Both the position numbers and the translations under genes were made by a program. From Streptomyces sp. A1277 (GTDB lineage: Bacteria > Actinomycetota > Actinomycetes > Streptomycetales > Streptomycetaceae): DNA of 64,000 nucleotides. Shown piece after piece: positions 16,376 through 24,449 of this stretch (the stretch's first letter is position 1; each line of letters opens with the position of its first letter). The DNA lies in assembly GCF_004795015.1 (NCBI RefSeq), contig NZ_SSBI01000032.1, forward strand, positions 26,836 to 90,835, written 5' to 3'. Under the pieces are notes generated by a model. The model did no database searches. It worked only from the letters and a program-made list of their open reading frames with translations, and was not told where the DNA came from.

Positions 16376-17347
16376 ATGCCGCATGCCACCACCGCGCCCG
16401 CGCCGCGCCACCGGCCCCGCTGGTGGACCGAGCTGCCGCTCCTGGCCCTGGTGTACGCGGCGTACTCCGGCGGCCGGCTGCTGGCGCGCGGCGACGTGTC
16501 GACGGCCGTCGACCACGGGCTGAGCATCCTGCGCGTGGAAAAGGCCCTGTTCCTCAACGCCGAGCACCCGCTCAACCGCCTCTTCACGGCGCACGCCTCC
16601 CTGGGCGTACCCGCGGACTTCGCGTACGCGTCCCTGCACTACGTGGTCACCCCGGCCGTCCTGATCTGGATGTTCCGGCGCCACTCGGCCGCGTACCGCA
16701 GGGCGCGCACCTGGCTGATGACCTCGACCATGCTCGGGCTGATCGGCTTCACGCTGATGCCGACCTGCCCGCCGCGGCTGCTGGCCGCGGGGCACGGCTT
16801 CGTCGACACGATGGCCCAGTACAGCTCGTACGGGTGGTGGGGCACGGAGGCGAGCGCCCCGCGCGGCATGGGCGGCATGACCAACCAGTACGCGGCGATG
16901 CCGAGCCTGCACGTCGGCTGGGCGCTGTGGTGCGGCATCCTGCTGTGGCGCCACGCCAAGCACCCGCTGGTGAGGGCGGCGGGTGTCGCCTACCCGCTGA
17001 TCACGACGTTCGTGGTGATGGGCACCGCCAACCACTACCTGCTCGACGCCGTCGCCGGCGCCGCCGTGATGGGCGTCGGGGCCCTGCTGGCCCGGCCCGT
17101 GATGCGCCTGGCCGACCGGGTCAAGCAGGCGGTACTCGCCCGCTTCGCCCGGATGTCCGCGACCGCGGGGTCCCCGGATGTCAGTGCCGGGTGCAAGACT
17201 TCGGCGGGTGAGCGAATCCCCGGCCAGCGGACCTCCTCCGCAGAACCATCCGACGCGGCAGCCGCGTCCGGCCCGCCTGCCCGGGCAGACGCCGCCGCCC
17301 CGGCCGGACGGGCCCCCGACGCGGACCCTGCGACGGCGGCTCGCTGA
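16376..17347 (+). CDS. PAP2/inositol-phosphorylceramide-synthase-like membrane phosphatase
   Basis: A 323-aa membrane protein with about six membrane segments. PAP2-type active-site motifs are visible: AAMPSLHVGWALW, with the catalytic His, and NHYLLDAVAGAAVMG, with the second His and Asp. It probably acts on a lipid phosphate or transfers a head group at the outer face of the membrane. The ATG at 16376 follows GGAGAAG by about 7 nt. The last 70 residues are a disordered Ala/Pro tail whose DNA is shared with the start of the next gene in another frame. Confidence 0.8.
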   Translation: MPHATTAPAPRHRPRWWTELPLLALVYAAYSGGRLLARGDVSTAVDHGLSILRVEKALFLNAEHPLNRLFTAHASLGVPADFAYASLHYVVTPAVLIWMFRRHSAAYRRARTWLMTSTMLGLIGFTLMPTCPPRLLAAGHGFVDTMAQYSSYGWWGTEASAPRGMGGMTNQYAAMPSLHVGWALWCGILLWRHAKHPLVRAAGVAYPLITTFVVMGTANHYLLDAVAGAAVMGVGALLARPVMRLADRVKQAVLARFARMSATAGSPDVSAGCKTSAGERIPGQRTSSAEPSDAAAASGPPARADAAAPAGRAPDADPATAAR

Positions 17348-18416
17348 GCTGAGGGGCCCGGCGCTCCCGCGCCCGCTGGACGCCCGCGCGCTCGCGGCCC
17401 TCGCCGCCAACCCCGGCTGCAAGCGCCGCGCCCTGCTCGACGGGGCGGGCGTCGACAAGGGGGCGCTCGCCACCGCGCTGGGCTCCCCGGCACCCTTCGG
17501 GCAGTCCCAGTTCGCCTTCATGCGGGGCAACGCCTTCGAGGCCAGGGTCAAGGGCGACGGCGGTACGGAGCTGATGCGCCTGCTGTACGAGCGGCTCGGC
17601 GGCCCCGGCGAGCCGCCGCGCGATGTCCGGGTGCCCGATCTGACGGCCGCCGGGCCGGAGGGCCGCGCGGCCAGGACCGCGCTGGCGCTGCGGGAGGCGA
17701 CGGAGGCGGGCGGCTGGGCGCTGCTCGACCACCCGATGCTGGCCCTGGAGGTGGCGGGCTCCCCGGCCTACCTGGAGCCGGACGCGGTGGTGGTGCACCC
17801 CGACGGCACCTGGACCGTGGTGGAGATCAAGTCGTTCCCGATGATCGACGGCTCGGCCGACGCCGCGAAGGTGGGCGCGGCGGCCCGCCAGTCCGCGGTG
17901 TACGCGCTGGCGCTTGAGCGGGTCGCTGAGGTCACGGACGGGGCGCGGGTCGGCCACCGGGTGCTGCTGGTGTGCCCGAAGGACTTCTCCAACCTGCCGG
18001 CCGCCTCCGTCGTCGACGTACGCAAGCAGCGCGCGGTGACCCGCCGGCAGCTGACCAGGCTCACCCGCATCGAGGAGATCGCGGCGGCCCTGCCCGAGGG
18101 CACCACGTTCGACCCGGAGCGCTCCCCCGAGGACCTGGAGACGGCCGTCGAGTCGGTCACCGCGGCCTACGCGCCGGAGTGCCTGTCCTCCTGCGAGCTG
18201 GCGTTCCACTGCCGGTCCCGGGCCCGCGCCGAGGGGGCCGTGGAGTCGCTCGGGCGCGGCGTGCGCGGGGAGCTGGGCGGGCTGAGGACGGTCGGCGACG
18301 TGCTGGCGGCGGCCGCCGGCAAGGAGGGTGACCCGGCCGATCCCGCGGTCGCGGCCCTGCGCCGCGCGGCGGCCCTGCGCGCCGAGGCACTGGAGGGCCG
18401 CGTCACATGTCACTGA
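17208..18416 (+). CDS. Cas4/RecB-type PD-(D/E)XK nuclease with predicted 4Fe-4S cluster
   Basis: From GTG 17208 the protein has 402 residues. After a disordered Pro-rich head, Cys71 stands alone (NPGCKRRALL). The nuclease core shows EPDAVVVHPDG (Asp192), VVEIKSF (Glu206, Lys208) and RQSAVYALAL, the RecB-type Q-x3-Y motif (Gln228, Tyr232). Near the end CLSSCELAFHC gives Cys325, Cys329 and Cys335. One distal Cys plus a C-terminal triplet is the iron-sulfur pattern of Cas4, AddB and Dna2; spacing here is x3/x5 rather than x2/x5. It overlaps the previous gene by 140 bp and the next by 10 bp. It probably cuts single-stranded DNA with its partners. The start is uncertain. Confidence 0.82.
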   Translation: MSESPASGPPPQNHPTRQPRPARLPGQTPPPRPDGPPTRTLRRRLAELRGPALPRPLDARALAALAANPGCKRRALLDGAGVDKGALATALGSPAPFGQSQFAFMRGNAFEARVKGDGGTELMRLLYERLGGPGEPPRDVRVPDLTAAGPEGRAARTALALREATEAGGWALLDHPMLALEVAGSPAYLEPDAVVVHPDGTWTVVEIKSFPMIDGSADAAKVGAAARQSAVYALALERVAEVTDGARVGHRVLLVCPKDFSNLPAASVVDVRKQRAVTRRQLTRLTRIEEIAAALPEGTTFDPERSPEDLETAVESVTAAYAPECLSSCELAFHCRSRARAEGAVESLGRGVRGELGGLRTVGDVLAAAAGKEGDPADPAVAALRRAAALRAEALEGRVTCH

Positions 18417-20017
18417 TCAGCACACTGGCCCGGCTGGAGGCCGTGGAGAGCGGCCGGGCCCGGCCCACGGCCACCGTCCGCCACCGCCGGCTGACCGACC
18501 GGCCGCTCGTCCTGGTGCCGCTGACCACCGCGGGCGAGGCGGGCGCCCCGCTCGGCGCCCTCGTCGGCACCGACCGCGAGGCGCCCCGGCTGCTGGCCGT
18601 GCCCCAGCCGCGCGACCGCGACCTGCGCTTCGCCTTCCTCGCCGAGCTGGCCGAGGCGGTCCTGCCGCACATCGAGGCGTACGCCGACGTCATCGAGCCG
18701 GCCGAGCGCAACGAGACCGACCCCGCGACCGGGAAGCGGGTCAAGGTCGAGACCGAGCTGTGCGTGGACGCGGCGCAGATCGTGGTGCCGAGCCGGGCGG
18801 GCATCGAGTTCGTCCGGCTGCTGGGACGTTCCATGCGGTTCCGGCGCACCGCCGAGGACGACCCCGACACCCCGTATCCGGCGCCCGCCCGGGTCCCGCT
18901 GCTGGGGCGCTGGCTGACGCACTACGGCGAGCGGGCCCGGGTCCCCGGCTCCTCGCTCCTGCTCGCCTGCACCGATCTCCTCAACCGGCACTGGGCGACC
19001 GGCCAGTCCACGCTTGAGGACCAGCACCTGGGGGCCCTGCTCGCCTGGATCGACCCGCCGGCCGGTGAATCGGGCGCCGAGGCGGCGCTCCGCGCCGAGC
19101 TGGCCCGGGACGCGGCGGGCCAGCTGCTGTGCCCGCCGGCCGGTCCCGCCACCGACCCGGACTTCGACAACCGGCTGCTGGCCCCGGCGATCGAGAAGTA
19201 CGACCGGGCGCGCTCCTCGCTCGCGGCGGCGCAGGACGGGCTCGCGGCGGACGCCCGGCTCGCCGAGCTGACCGGCGCCGAGCGGGAGATCAGGGCGCTG
19301 CTGGCCGGGGTGCTGCGGCCGACCTGGGACGCGGTGTGGCGGGGCCTGGACCTGCTGCGGGAGCTGCCCGAAGGGGCCAGGACCGAGGACCGCTGGACCC
19401 GGGACCGCTGGTCGTTCACCGCCCACCGCGACCGGGTCCGGGCCGGTGAGCCGCCCCAGCCGCGCCGGGACGACGCGGTGACGGCCGCCCGCAAGCTGGC
19501 CGCGCGGGAGACGGCCCAGGCACAGCTGGAGGCCCAGGAGGCGCTGGACGACCCGCTGGTGCTGGCGGGCCGCCGGCTGGCCGGTGAGGCGTTCATCGGG
19601 GAGGTGAGCGCGGTGGAGATGGCGTACAGCGAGTCGAAGCGGCCCTCGCCGCGCCCGCTGGTCACGGTCCGCACCGACGAGCGGCCGCAGCTGGGCGAGC
19701 GGGTGAAGGTCTACCGCTCGCTGGACGGCAAGCCGCAGACCGCCCAGTTCGTGCGCCACGGCCCGGCGGACGAGGAGGGCGGCGCGCCCTCGCTGGTGCT
19801 GCGGATCACCGACCGGATGGGGCGCGGCAAGGAGCCGGCCCCGGGGTCGGTCCCGGAGCCGGGCGACCGGATCGCCTGGACCCTGTTCGAGCACGACCAG
19901 CGCGGCGGGCCGCAGCTGCCGGACGCGGAGGAGACGCCGTGGACCCACGGCGGCCCGCCGGGCGCCGTCGAAGCGGCCGAGCGCCCCGACCCCGTGACCT
20001 CGGAGGACCTGCTGTGA
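18407..20017 (+). CDS. Middle protein of the nuclease-helicase operon, unrecognised family
   Basis: A 536-aa cytosolic protein coupled to both neighbours (ATG inside the nuclease's last codons, GTGA with the helicase). No known catalytic motif is visible. The first 180 residues are mixed alpha/beta. The middle (about 230-420) is helical and Arg/Glu/Ala-rich with coiled-coil character. The last 110 residues show short beta strands (RPLVTVRTDERPQLGERVKVY, APSLVLRITDRM, PGDRIAWTLFEHDQ) that may form a small barrel. SF1B helicases such as Dna2 and Upf1 carry a barrel domain, and the partner helicase seems too short to hold one; supplying it from here is only an inference. Confidence 0.75.
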   Translation: MSLISTLARLEAVESGRARPTATVRHRRLTDRPLVLVPLTTAGEAGAPLGALVGTDREAPRLLAVPQPRDRDLRFAFLAELAEAVLPHIEAYADVIEPAERNETDPATGKRVKVETELCVDAAQIVVPSRAGIEFVRLLGRSMRFRRTAEDDPDTPYPAPARVPLLGRWLTHYGERARVPGSSLLLACTDLLNRHWATGQSTLEDQHLGALLAWIDPPAGESGAEAALRAELARDAAGQLLCPPAGPATDPDFDNRLLAPAIEKYDRARSSLAAAQDGLAADARLAELTGAEREIRALLAGVLRPTWDAVWRGLDLLRELPEGARTEDRWTRDRWSFTAHRDRVRAGEPPQPRRDDAVTAARKLAARETAQAQLEAQEALDDPLVLAGRRLAGEAFIGEVSAVEMAYSESKRPSPRPLVTVRTDERPQLGERVKVYRSLDGKPQTAQFVRHGPADEEGGAPSLVLRITDRMGRGKEPAPGSVPEPGDRIAWTLFEHDQRGGPQLPDAEETPWTHGGPPGAVEAAERPDPVTSEDLL

Positions 20018-21348
20018 CGGCCGTATTCGACCCGGGCGCGGCGGCGGGCCTGGCGACCGCGAAGATCCTGGACGACACGCTGAACGGCACGGCCCGGGGC
20101 GTCGTGGTGGACTCCCCGCCGGGCGCGGGCAAGTCGACGCTGGTGGTGCGCGCCGCGCTGGAGCTGGCCGCGGCGGGCCGCCCGCTGATGGTGGTCGCCC
20201 AGACGAACGCGCAGGTGGACGACCTGGTGGTGCGGCTCGCCGAGAAGGACCCCGGCCTGCCGGTCGGCCGGCTGCACAGCAGCGACTCCGACCCCTACGA
20301 CAAGGTGCTGGACGGCCTGGAGAACGTGCGCAAGTCGGCGAAGGCGGCGGACCTGGCGGGTCTTGACGTCGTCATCTCGACGGCGGCGAAATGGGCCCAT
20401 GTGAAGAACGTGGAGCCGTGGGGGCACGCGATCGTGGACGAGGCGTACCAGATGCGCTCGGACGCTCTGCTGGCGGTGGCCGGGCTCTTCGAGCGGGCGC
20501 TGTTCGTCGGTGATCCGGGCCAGCTGGACCCGTTCTCGATCGTCGGCGCGGACCAGTGGGCGGGGCTGAGCTACGACCCGTCGGCCAGTGCGGTGAGCAC
20601 GCTGCTCGCGCACAATCCGGAGCTGCCGCAGCACCGGCTGCCGGTCTCCTGGCGGCTCCCGGCCTCGGCGGCGCCGCTGGTGTCGGACGCGTTCTACCCG
20701 TACACGCCATTCCGCAGCGGTACGGGCCACGGCGACCGGCGGCTGTCGTTCGGGGTCGCGTCGGACGGTTCGGCGGCGGACCGGGTGCTGGACGAGGCGG
20801 CGGAGTCGGGCTGGGGGCTCCTCGAACTGCCGGCCCGGCGCACCCCGCGCACCGACCCGGAGGCGGTGCGGGCGGTCGCCCTGGTGGTGCGCCGGCTCCT
20901 GGACCGGGGCGGCGCGGCCACCAGCGAGCGGGCCCCGGAGCCGGCCCCGGTCACGGCGGACCGGGTCGCGGTCGGCACGGCCCACCGCGACCAGGCGGCG
21001 GCGGTCCGCGCGGCGCTGGCGGAGCTGGGCGTGACGGGGGTCGCGGTGGACACGGCGAACCGGCTCCAGGGCCGCGAGTTCGACGTGACGGTGGTACTCC
21101 ACCCGCTGTCGGGCCGCCCGGACGCCACCGCGTTCCACCTGGAGACGGGCCGGCTCTGCGTCCTGGCCTCCCGGCACCGGCACGCCTGCATCGTGGTCTG
21201 CCGCGAGGGCGTCACCGACCTGCTGGACGAGCACCCCTCGACGGAGCCGGTCCAGCTGGGCGTCACGGTGAAGTTCCCGGACGGCTGGGAAGCGAACCAC
21301 GCGGTGCTGGCGCATCTGGCGGAACACCGGGTGCGCTGGGCTTGTTGA
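20014..21348 (+). CDS. SF1-type DNA helicase/ATPase
   Basis: A 444-aa P-loop protein with an almost full superfamily-1 motif set: motif I PPGAGKST (residues 35-42), Ia VVAQTNAQVDDLVVRL, II VDEAY (141-145; DEAY instead of DEAQ), III LFVGDPGQLDPF (163-174), IV SWRLP (212-216), V VDTANRLQGREFDVTVVL and VI VLASRHRHACIVV with the arginine finger. Motif V with QGREFD and the short length recall Upf1/Dna2-type helicases. The GTG start overlaps the upstream stop. With the Fe-S nuclease two genes upstream the set resembles a Dna2-like machine divided over separate genes. Replication-fork processing, repair or phage defence are all possible. Confidence 0.85.
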   Translation: MTAVFDPGAAAGLATAKILDDTLNGTARGVVVDSPPGAGKSTLVVRAALELAAAGRPLMVVAQTNAQVDDLVVRLAEKDPGLPVGRLHSSDSDPYDKVLDGLENVRKSAKAADLAGLDVVISTAAKWAHVKNVEPWGHAIVDEAYQMRSDALLAVAGLFERALFVGDPGQLDPFSIVGADQWAGLSYDPSASAVSTLLAHNPELPQHRLPVSWRLPASAAPLVSDAFYPYTPFRSGTGHGDRRLSFGVASDGSAADRVLDEAAESGWGLLELPARRTPRTDPEAVRAVALVVRRLLDRGGAATSERAPEPAPVTADRVAVGTAHRDQAAAVRAALAELGVTGVAVDTANRLQGREFDVTVVLHPLSGRPDATAFHLETGRLCVLASRHRHACIVVCREGVTDLLDEHPSTEPVQLGVTVKFPDGWEANHAVLAHLAEHRVRWAC

Positions 21349-21457
21349 GTGCGCCGGGGCGCGGTGCGCCCCGGCGGGTTCGCGCTCCTGGCGCCCTTGC
21401 GGGGGGCTGGAGAATGGAGGGTGGCCGTCTGGCGGTCCACCGGAGGAGGAAGACCAC

Positions 21458-21799
21458 ATGGCACAACCCGAGCGGAGCGAGCAGCAGCGGCTGCGTCCCG
21501 CACCCCTGCTCTTCGAGCCGTCGGCGGCGGTCGCGGACCCGGAGCACTTCTTCGACCTGGAGTCGGTGGAGGACCCGAAGGAGCTGCTGGGCCGGGCCAC
21601 GGAACTGGCGCTGGCCTTCCGCGCCGCGACGGACCGCGCGGTGGAGTTCCAGGCGATGGCGGCGGCCCAGCTGGCCGATCCGCGCCGGTTCGACCGGCTC
21701 ACGACCGCGGACATCGCGCGGCGCGCGGAGTGGACCGAGGACTACGCGAAGAAGATGGTGGAGTTCGGCCGGACGCTGTTGAACACCCCCCAGACCTAG
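21458..21799 (+). CDS. Small conserved-looking hypothetical protein
   Basis: 113 residues, mostly helical and soluble (DPEHFFDLESVEDPKELLGR, ATELALAFRAATDRAVEFQAMAA, RFDRLTTADIARRAEWTEDYAKKMVEFGRTLL). The ATG follows a strong GGAGGAGG site. It starts 110 bp after the helicase and points the same way, so it may be a fourth operon member or an independent gene. Family unknown. Confidence 0.75.
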   Translation: MAQPERSEQQRLRPAPLLFEPSAAVADPEHFFDLESVEDPKELLGRATELALAFRAATDRAVEFQAMAAAQLADPRRFDRLTTADIARRAEWTEDYAKKMVEFGRTLLNTPQT

Positions 21800-21947
21800 G
21801 GGTTCCGGGGCTCGCCGGGCCGGGTCGTGACTCCCGGTACAACCACTGGCATATGCCCGGGTGCACCTTACGCCTTGCGGCCCTCGCCTGTCCCGATTTC
21901 CGGCAACTCTCGGAATCCGCTTGATCACTCCGGGTAGACCTGTCTGC

Positions 21948-22643
21948 ATGACCGCATGGCTGCCCGACGAAACGACCCTGCACCACGGCGACGGACCCTG
22001 CCTCCGCGCCGGCCACGAAGCCGATCTCTTCTCCGTCCTGCGCGAGCAGGCGAGGCATCAGACGGCTCAGGTCACCGCGGCCGGTGCCGCGTGGCTGGCC
22101 GGGGCGACGGCGTATCCGCGCAGCACCCTGGCCCAGTGGGAGTCGCGCCCGACCGCGCCCGGGGTGCTGCCGTGCGGTTCGGCCTTCGACGTGGTGAACG
22201 TGCCCACGCTGTTCGGGCGCCGGATGCTGGAGCACCTGTGGGCGGACGGCCCGGGCTCGGGTCCGGTCGCCTCGCACCGGGGCCGGATGCTGCTGTTCGC
22301 CTCCCCCGGCACGGCCCAGCGGCTGCCCTCGCTCCTCGGCTGGGAGGAGTGGGGCGCCGGACCGCAGAGCCCGGACGGCGGGGCCGCGAAGGTGCCCCCG
22401 CTGCTCTGCCACGGCACCGGCGACGCGGTGACGGTCCCGCCCCTGACCTGTGGCGCGAACTACTCCGGGCCCCGCTGGCTGGTGGCCCCGGACACGCGCA
22501 GCCCGTGGCTGCCGGGGCCCGACGTGCTGCTCTGGGCGTGTGTCCGGGTGGCCCGCTCGGCGCCCGCTCCGACTCCTCGTATTTCGATTTTTCCTCTCAC
22601 CGATCCGGGTGCTAAGGTCTACGACGTCAGCAGGCGCCGCTAG
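21948..22643 (+). CDS. Bifunctional DNA primase/polymerase-like protein
   Basis: 231 residues from ATG 21948. The sequence resembles stand-alone actinobacterial proteins annotated with the prim-pol N-terminal fold: AAGAAWLAGATAYPRSTLAQW, GVLPCGSAFDVVNVPTLFGRRML, GRMLLFASPGTAQRLPSLLGW and GPRWLVAPDTRSPWLPGPDVLLWACV. I cannot find the full acidic triad of an active primase, so it may be a degenerate relative. A longer in-frame start at 21861 lacks a ribosome site. The stop codon lies inside the following tRNA-Lys (10-bp overlap), an odd arrangement also implying transcription into the tRNA. Confidence 0.65.
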   Translation: MTAWLPDETTLHHGDGPCLRAGHEADLFSVLREQARHQTAQVTAAGAAWLAGATAYPRSTLAQWESRPTAPGVLPCGSAFDVVNVPTLFGRRMLEHLWADGPGSGPVASHRGRMLLFASPGTAQRLPSLLGWEEWGAGPQSPDGGAAKVPPLLCHGTGDAVTVPPLTCGANYSGPRWLVAPDTRSPWLPGPDVLLWACVRVARSAPAPTPRISIFPLTDPGAKVYDVSRRR

Positions 22644-22707
22644 CTCAGTTGGTTAGAGCAGCTGACTCTTAATCAGCGGGTCCGGGGTTCGAGTCCCTGG
22701 CGGCGCA
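22634..22707 (+). tRNA. tRNA-Lys (CTT), copy 1
   Basis: A 74-nt cloverleaf with acceptor GCGCCGC/GCGGCGC, D arm GCTCAGTTGGTTAGAGC, anticodon loop CTCTTAA with CTT at 22668-22670, T arm CGGGG-TTCGAGT-CCCTG and discriminator A. CCA is not encoded. It is identical to the copies at 33031 and 39300. Confidence 0.97.
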
Positions 22708-22715
22708 CAGACGGG

Positions 22716-22747
22716 AGAAGCCCCCTCGCGAGAGCGAGGGGGCTTCT
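22716..22747 (+). terminator. Terminator after tRNA-Lys copy 1
   Basis: AGAAGCCCCCTCGC pairs with GCGAGGGGGCTTCT around a GAGA loop, followed by TCG. It lies a few bases after the tRNA and also faces the end of the convergent metalloprotease gene. Confidence 0.85.
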
Positions 22748-22773
22748 TCGTGTGCGAGGGGGCGGCCCCTGTG

Positions 22774-24018
22774 TCATGTGCCCGTGGTGATGCGGACCGT
22801 CCAGGCTCCCGAGGGGGTGCGGTCGGCGACCTCGATCGTGGTGTGCGCGCCGGGGACGGTGTACGTCTCGCCGACGCGCAGCGGTGCGTCCGCGAGCGGC
22901 GGGTAGACCGACCGGTCCCAGCAGGCGTCGGTCTCGGGATGTGTGTCGAGGACGTCGACCGGGCCGCCGCCGGACGGGGTCTCGTTGCGGACCCGGTAGA
23001 GCAGGACGCCTTCGGCGCAGGTCGAGCGGTCGTGGCCGGTGGAGCTGCGGGCCTCGACGGCGACCGCGCTGCCCTCGCCGGTCCTGATCACGGCGAGCCG
23101 GGTGCCGAGGGAGGCGCCGGGCACGGGCACGGCGGCCATCGGTTCGAGGGTGACGACCCGGTCGCTCTGGACGCAGACCACCTGCCGGTCGTCCAGCCAG
23201 CCCAGCTTCCACTTGTGCCAGCCGAAGAGGTCGGGGGCGAGCCCGAACTGGCTGCCCATGACGTCCCAGTCGCCGACGTAGGTGTCCCAGTCGCCCTTGC
23301 CGTCGGACGGCCGGTGGTAGAGGTCGGGCAGGTCGAAGACGTGTCCGGTCTCGTGGGCCAGGACGTTGTGGTCCGGCGGGTGCTGCTCGAAGACGGTGAC
23401 GACGCGCCTGATGTCCGTACCGTCGGCGTGCAGGGGCCGCTCGAAGTTGACGACCTTGGTGGCGTCGGAGTCGACGCCGGGGGCGTCCGGGTCCGCGACG
23501 AGGTAGACGATGTCGTACCGCGAGAAGTCCACCTGGGGGTCGGCCACCCGGATCGCGTCGCGCAGGTAGGCGCTGCGCCGGTCGTTGGCCCAGTCGCGCT
23601 TTATGCCGTACCAGGAGGACGGCTCGGGCATCCGGACCCAGTGCCGCTGCGGGTGCGGGCGCAGGGTGAACTTGCCGTACGAGGCGCGCTCGAAGAACTC
23701 GGTGGTGGCCGGGAAGTAGTCGGCGGTGAGTTCGGCCGGAGTCGTGACCGGCTGGGCGTCGGGGAACGAGAGGAACACCATCACCGCGTCCAGGGGGTGG
23801 TCGGGGCGCGGGTAGGCGCCGTTCCACCGGTCGACGCCGAGCGAGTGGTGGGCCGCGGTCCGGGGCAGCGCGCAGGGCGCGGCGTCGCCGGGGGCGGCCG
23901 CGGCGGGCCCGGTGACGAGGGAGGTGGCGACGAGCGCCAGCAGGGAGATCAGCCCGGCCGTCAGTCCGCGCGGACTCGGCCTCTCCACCCCTCCGGGTCC
24001 GGGCTGACGACGCGGCAC
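22774..24018 (-). CDS. Secreted M6-like zinc metalloprotease
   Basis: A 414-aa exported protein starting at GTG 24016-24018 with a GGAGG site 5 nt upstream; longer in-frame openings lack this. Signal peptide: PRGLTAGLISLLALVATSLVTGPAAAA. The zinc motif HETGHVFDLPDLYH (H-E-x-x-H with a downstream His) is typical of the immune-inhibitor-A/M6 clan. DVMGSQFGLAPDLFGWHKWKLGWLD is the Met-turn region shared by these proteases. A C-terminal beta-rich part follows. It should degrade extracellular proteins. Three direct repeats of about 21 bp containing copies of its ribosome-site sequence lie just upstream. Confidence 0.85.
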   Translation of the reverse strand: MPRRQPGPGGVERPSPRGLTAGLISLLALVATSLVTGPAAAAPGDAAPCALPRTAAHHSLGVDRWNGAYPRPDHPLDAVMVFLSFPDAQPVTTPAELTADYFPATTEFFERASYGKFTLRPHPQRHWVRMPEPSSWYGIKRDWANDRRSAYLRDAIRVADPQVDFSRYDIVYLVADPDAPGVDSDATKVVNFERPLHADGTDIRRVVTVFEQHPPDHNVLAHETGHVFDLPDLYHRPSDGKGDWDTYVGDWDVMGSQFGLAPDLFGWHKWKLGWLDDRQVVCVQSDRVVTLEPMAAVPVPGASLGTRLAVIRTGEGSAVAVEARSSTGHDRSTCAEGVLLYRVRNETPSGGGPVDVLDTHPETDACWDRSVYPPLADAPLRVGETYTVPGAHTTIEVADRTPSGAWTVRITTGT

Positions 24019-24021
24019 ATC

Positions 24022-24085
24022 TACCTCCGGTACGGGAGCGGATACCTCCGGCGCGGGGTGCGGATACCTCCGGTGCGGGTGCGGA
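24022..24085 (-). repeat. Three 21-22-bp direct repeats at the metalloprotease 5' end
   Basis: Units beginning TACCTCCGG at 24022, 24043 and 24065, each followed by a G-rich half. On the minus strand each offers CCGGAGGTA, the ribosome site used by the gene's first copy. Confidence 0.8.
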
Positions 24086-24449
24086 CTCCGGAACCCTCCG
24101 TCTACTTTGTGACGTTCCGTCCGGTTCGTCACATCGGGCTGTGCCACTCGGGTCAGCCGCCGCACCACCCACACCCTTCACGGACAGTCACAATCGATCA
24201 CCCGCGCAACGAGAGAGAACAGAGGCGCGCAGAAACAATCAGGCAGGGACAAACCGGATCGGTGCGCGAATGGCCCAAGCGTGTCGGAAGCGCGGTGCGC
24301 GAGAGGCGGGGCGCTGGAACGGCCGAGGCCGCAGCCTCTATGCTTCACCTCGCTTTCCTGCGCGGTTTCCGCCTCTGACACGGCACTCCGCGCGGCGGGC
24401 CAGTCCGACCAGATGTGTCCGGGACAGAACTGCAGGGCGGGAGCGAACG
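24086..24449. promoter_or_regulatory. Divergent promoter region between the metalloprotease and the GGDEF-EAL gene
   Basis: There is no supported gene in 364 bp. A dyad GTGACG (24109-24114) ... CGTCAC (24127-24132) with a 12-nt spacer is the clearest symmetric element. In Streptomyces cdgA is a target of BldD, but no convincing BldD box was read by eye. Confidence 0.4.

Noticed and set aside
16376..17347. Reading the PAP2-like protein as a ceramide synthase
   Set aside because: Only the PAP2-type His/Asp motifs are visible. Substrate class cannot be decided, so only the superfamily is stated.
21948..22643. Calling the prim-pol-like protein an active primase of a plasmid or phage
   Set aside because: No complete acidic triad, no helicase domain and no integrase are near; stand-alone relatives are chromosomal in streptomycetes.
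22634..22760. Attachment site of an integrated element at tRNA-Lys
   Set aside because: No integrase gene is adjacent to any of the three tRNAs, and no partial tRNA copy was seen in the window.
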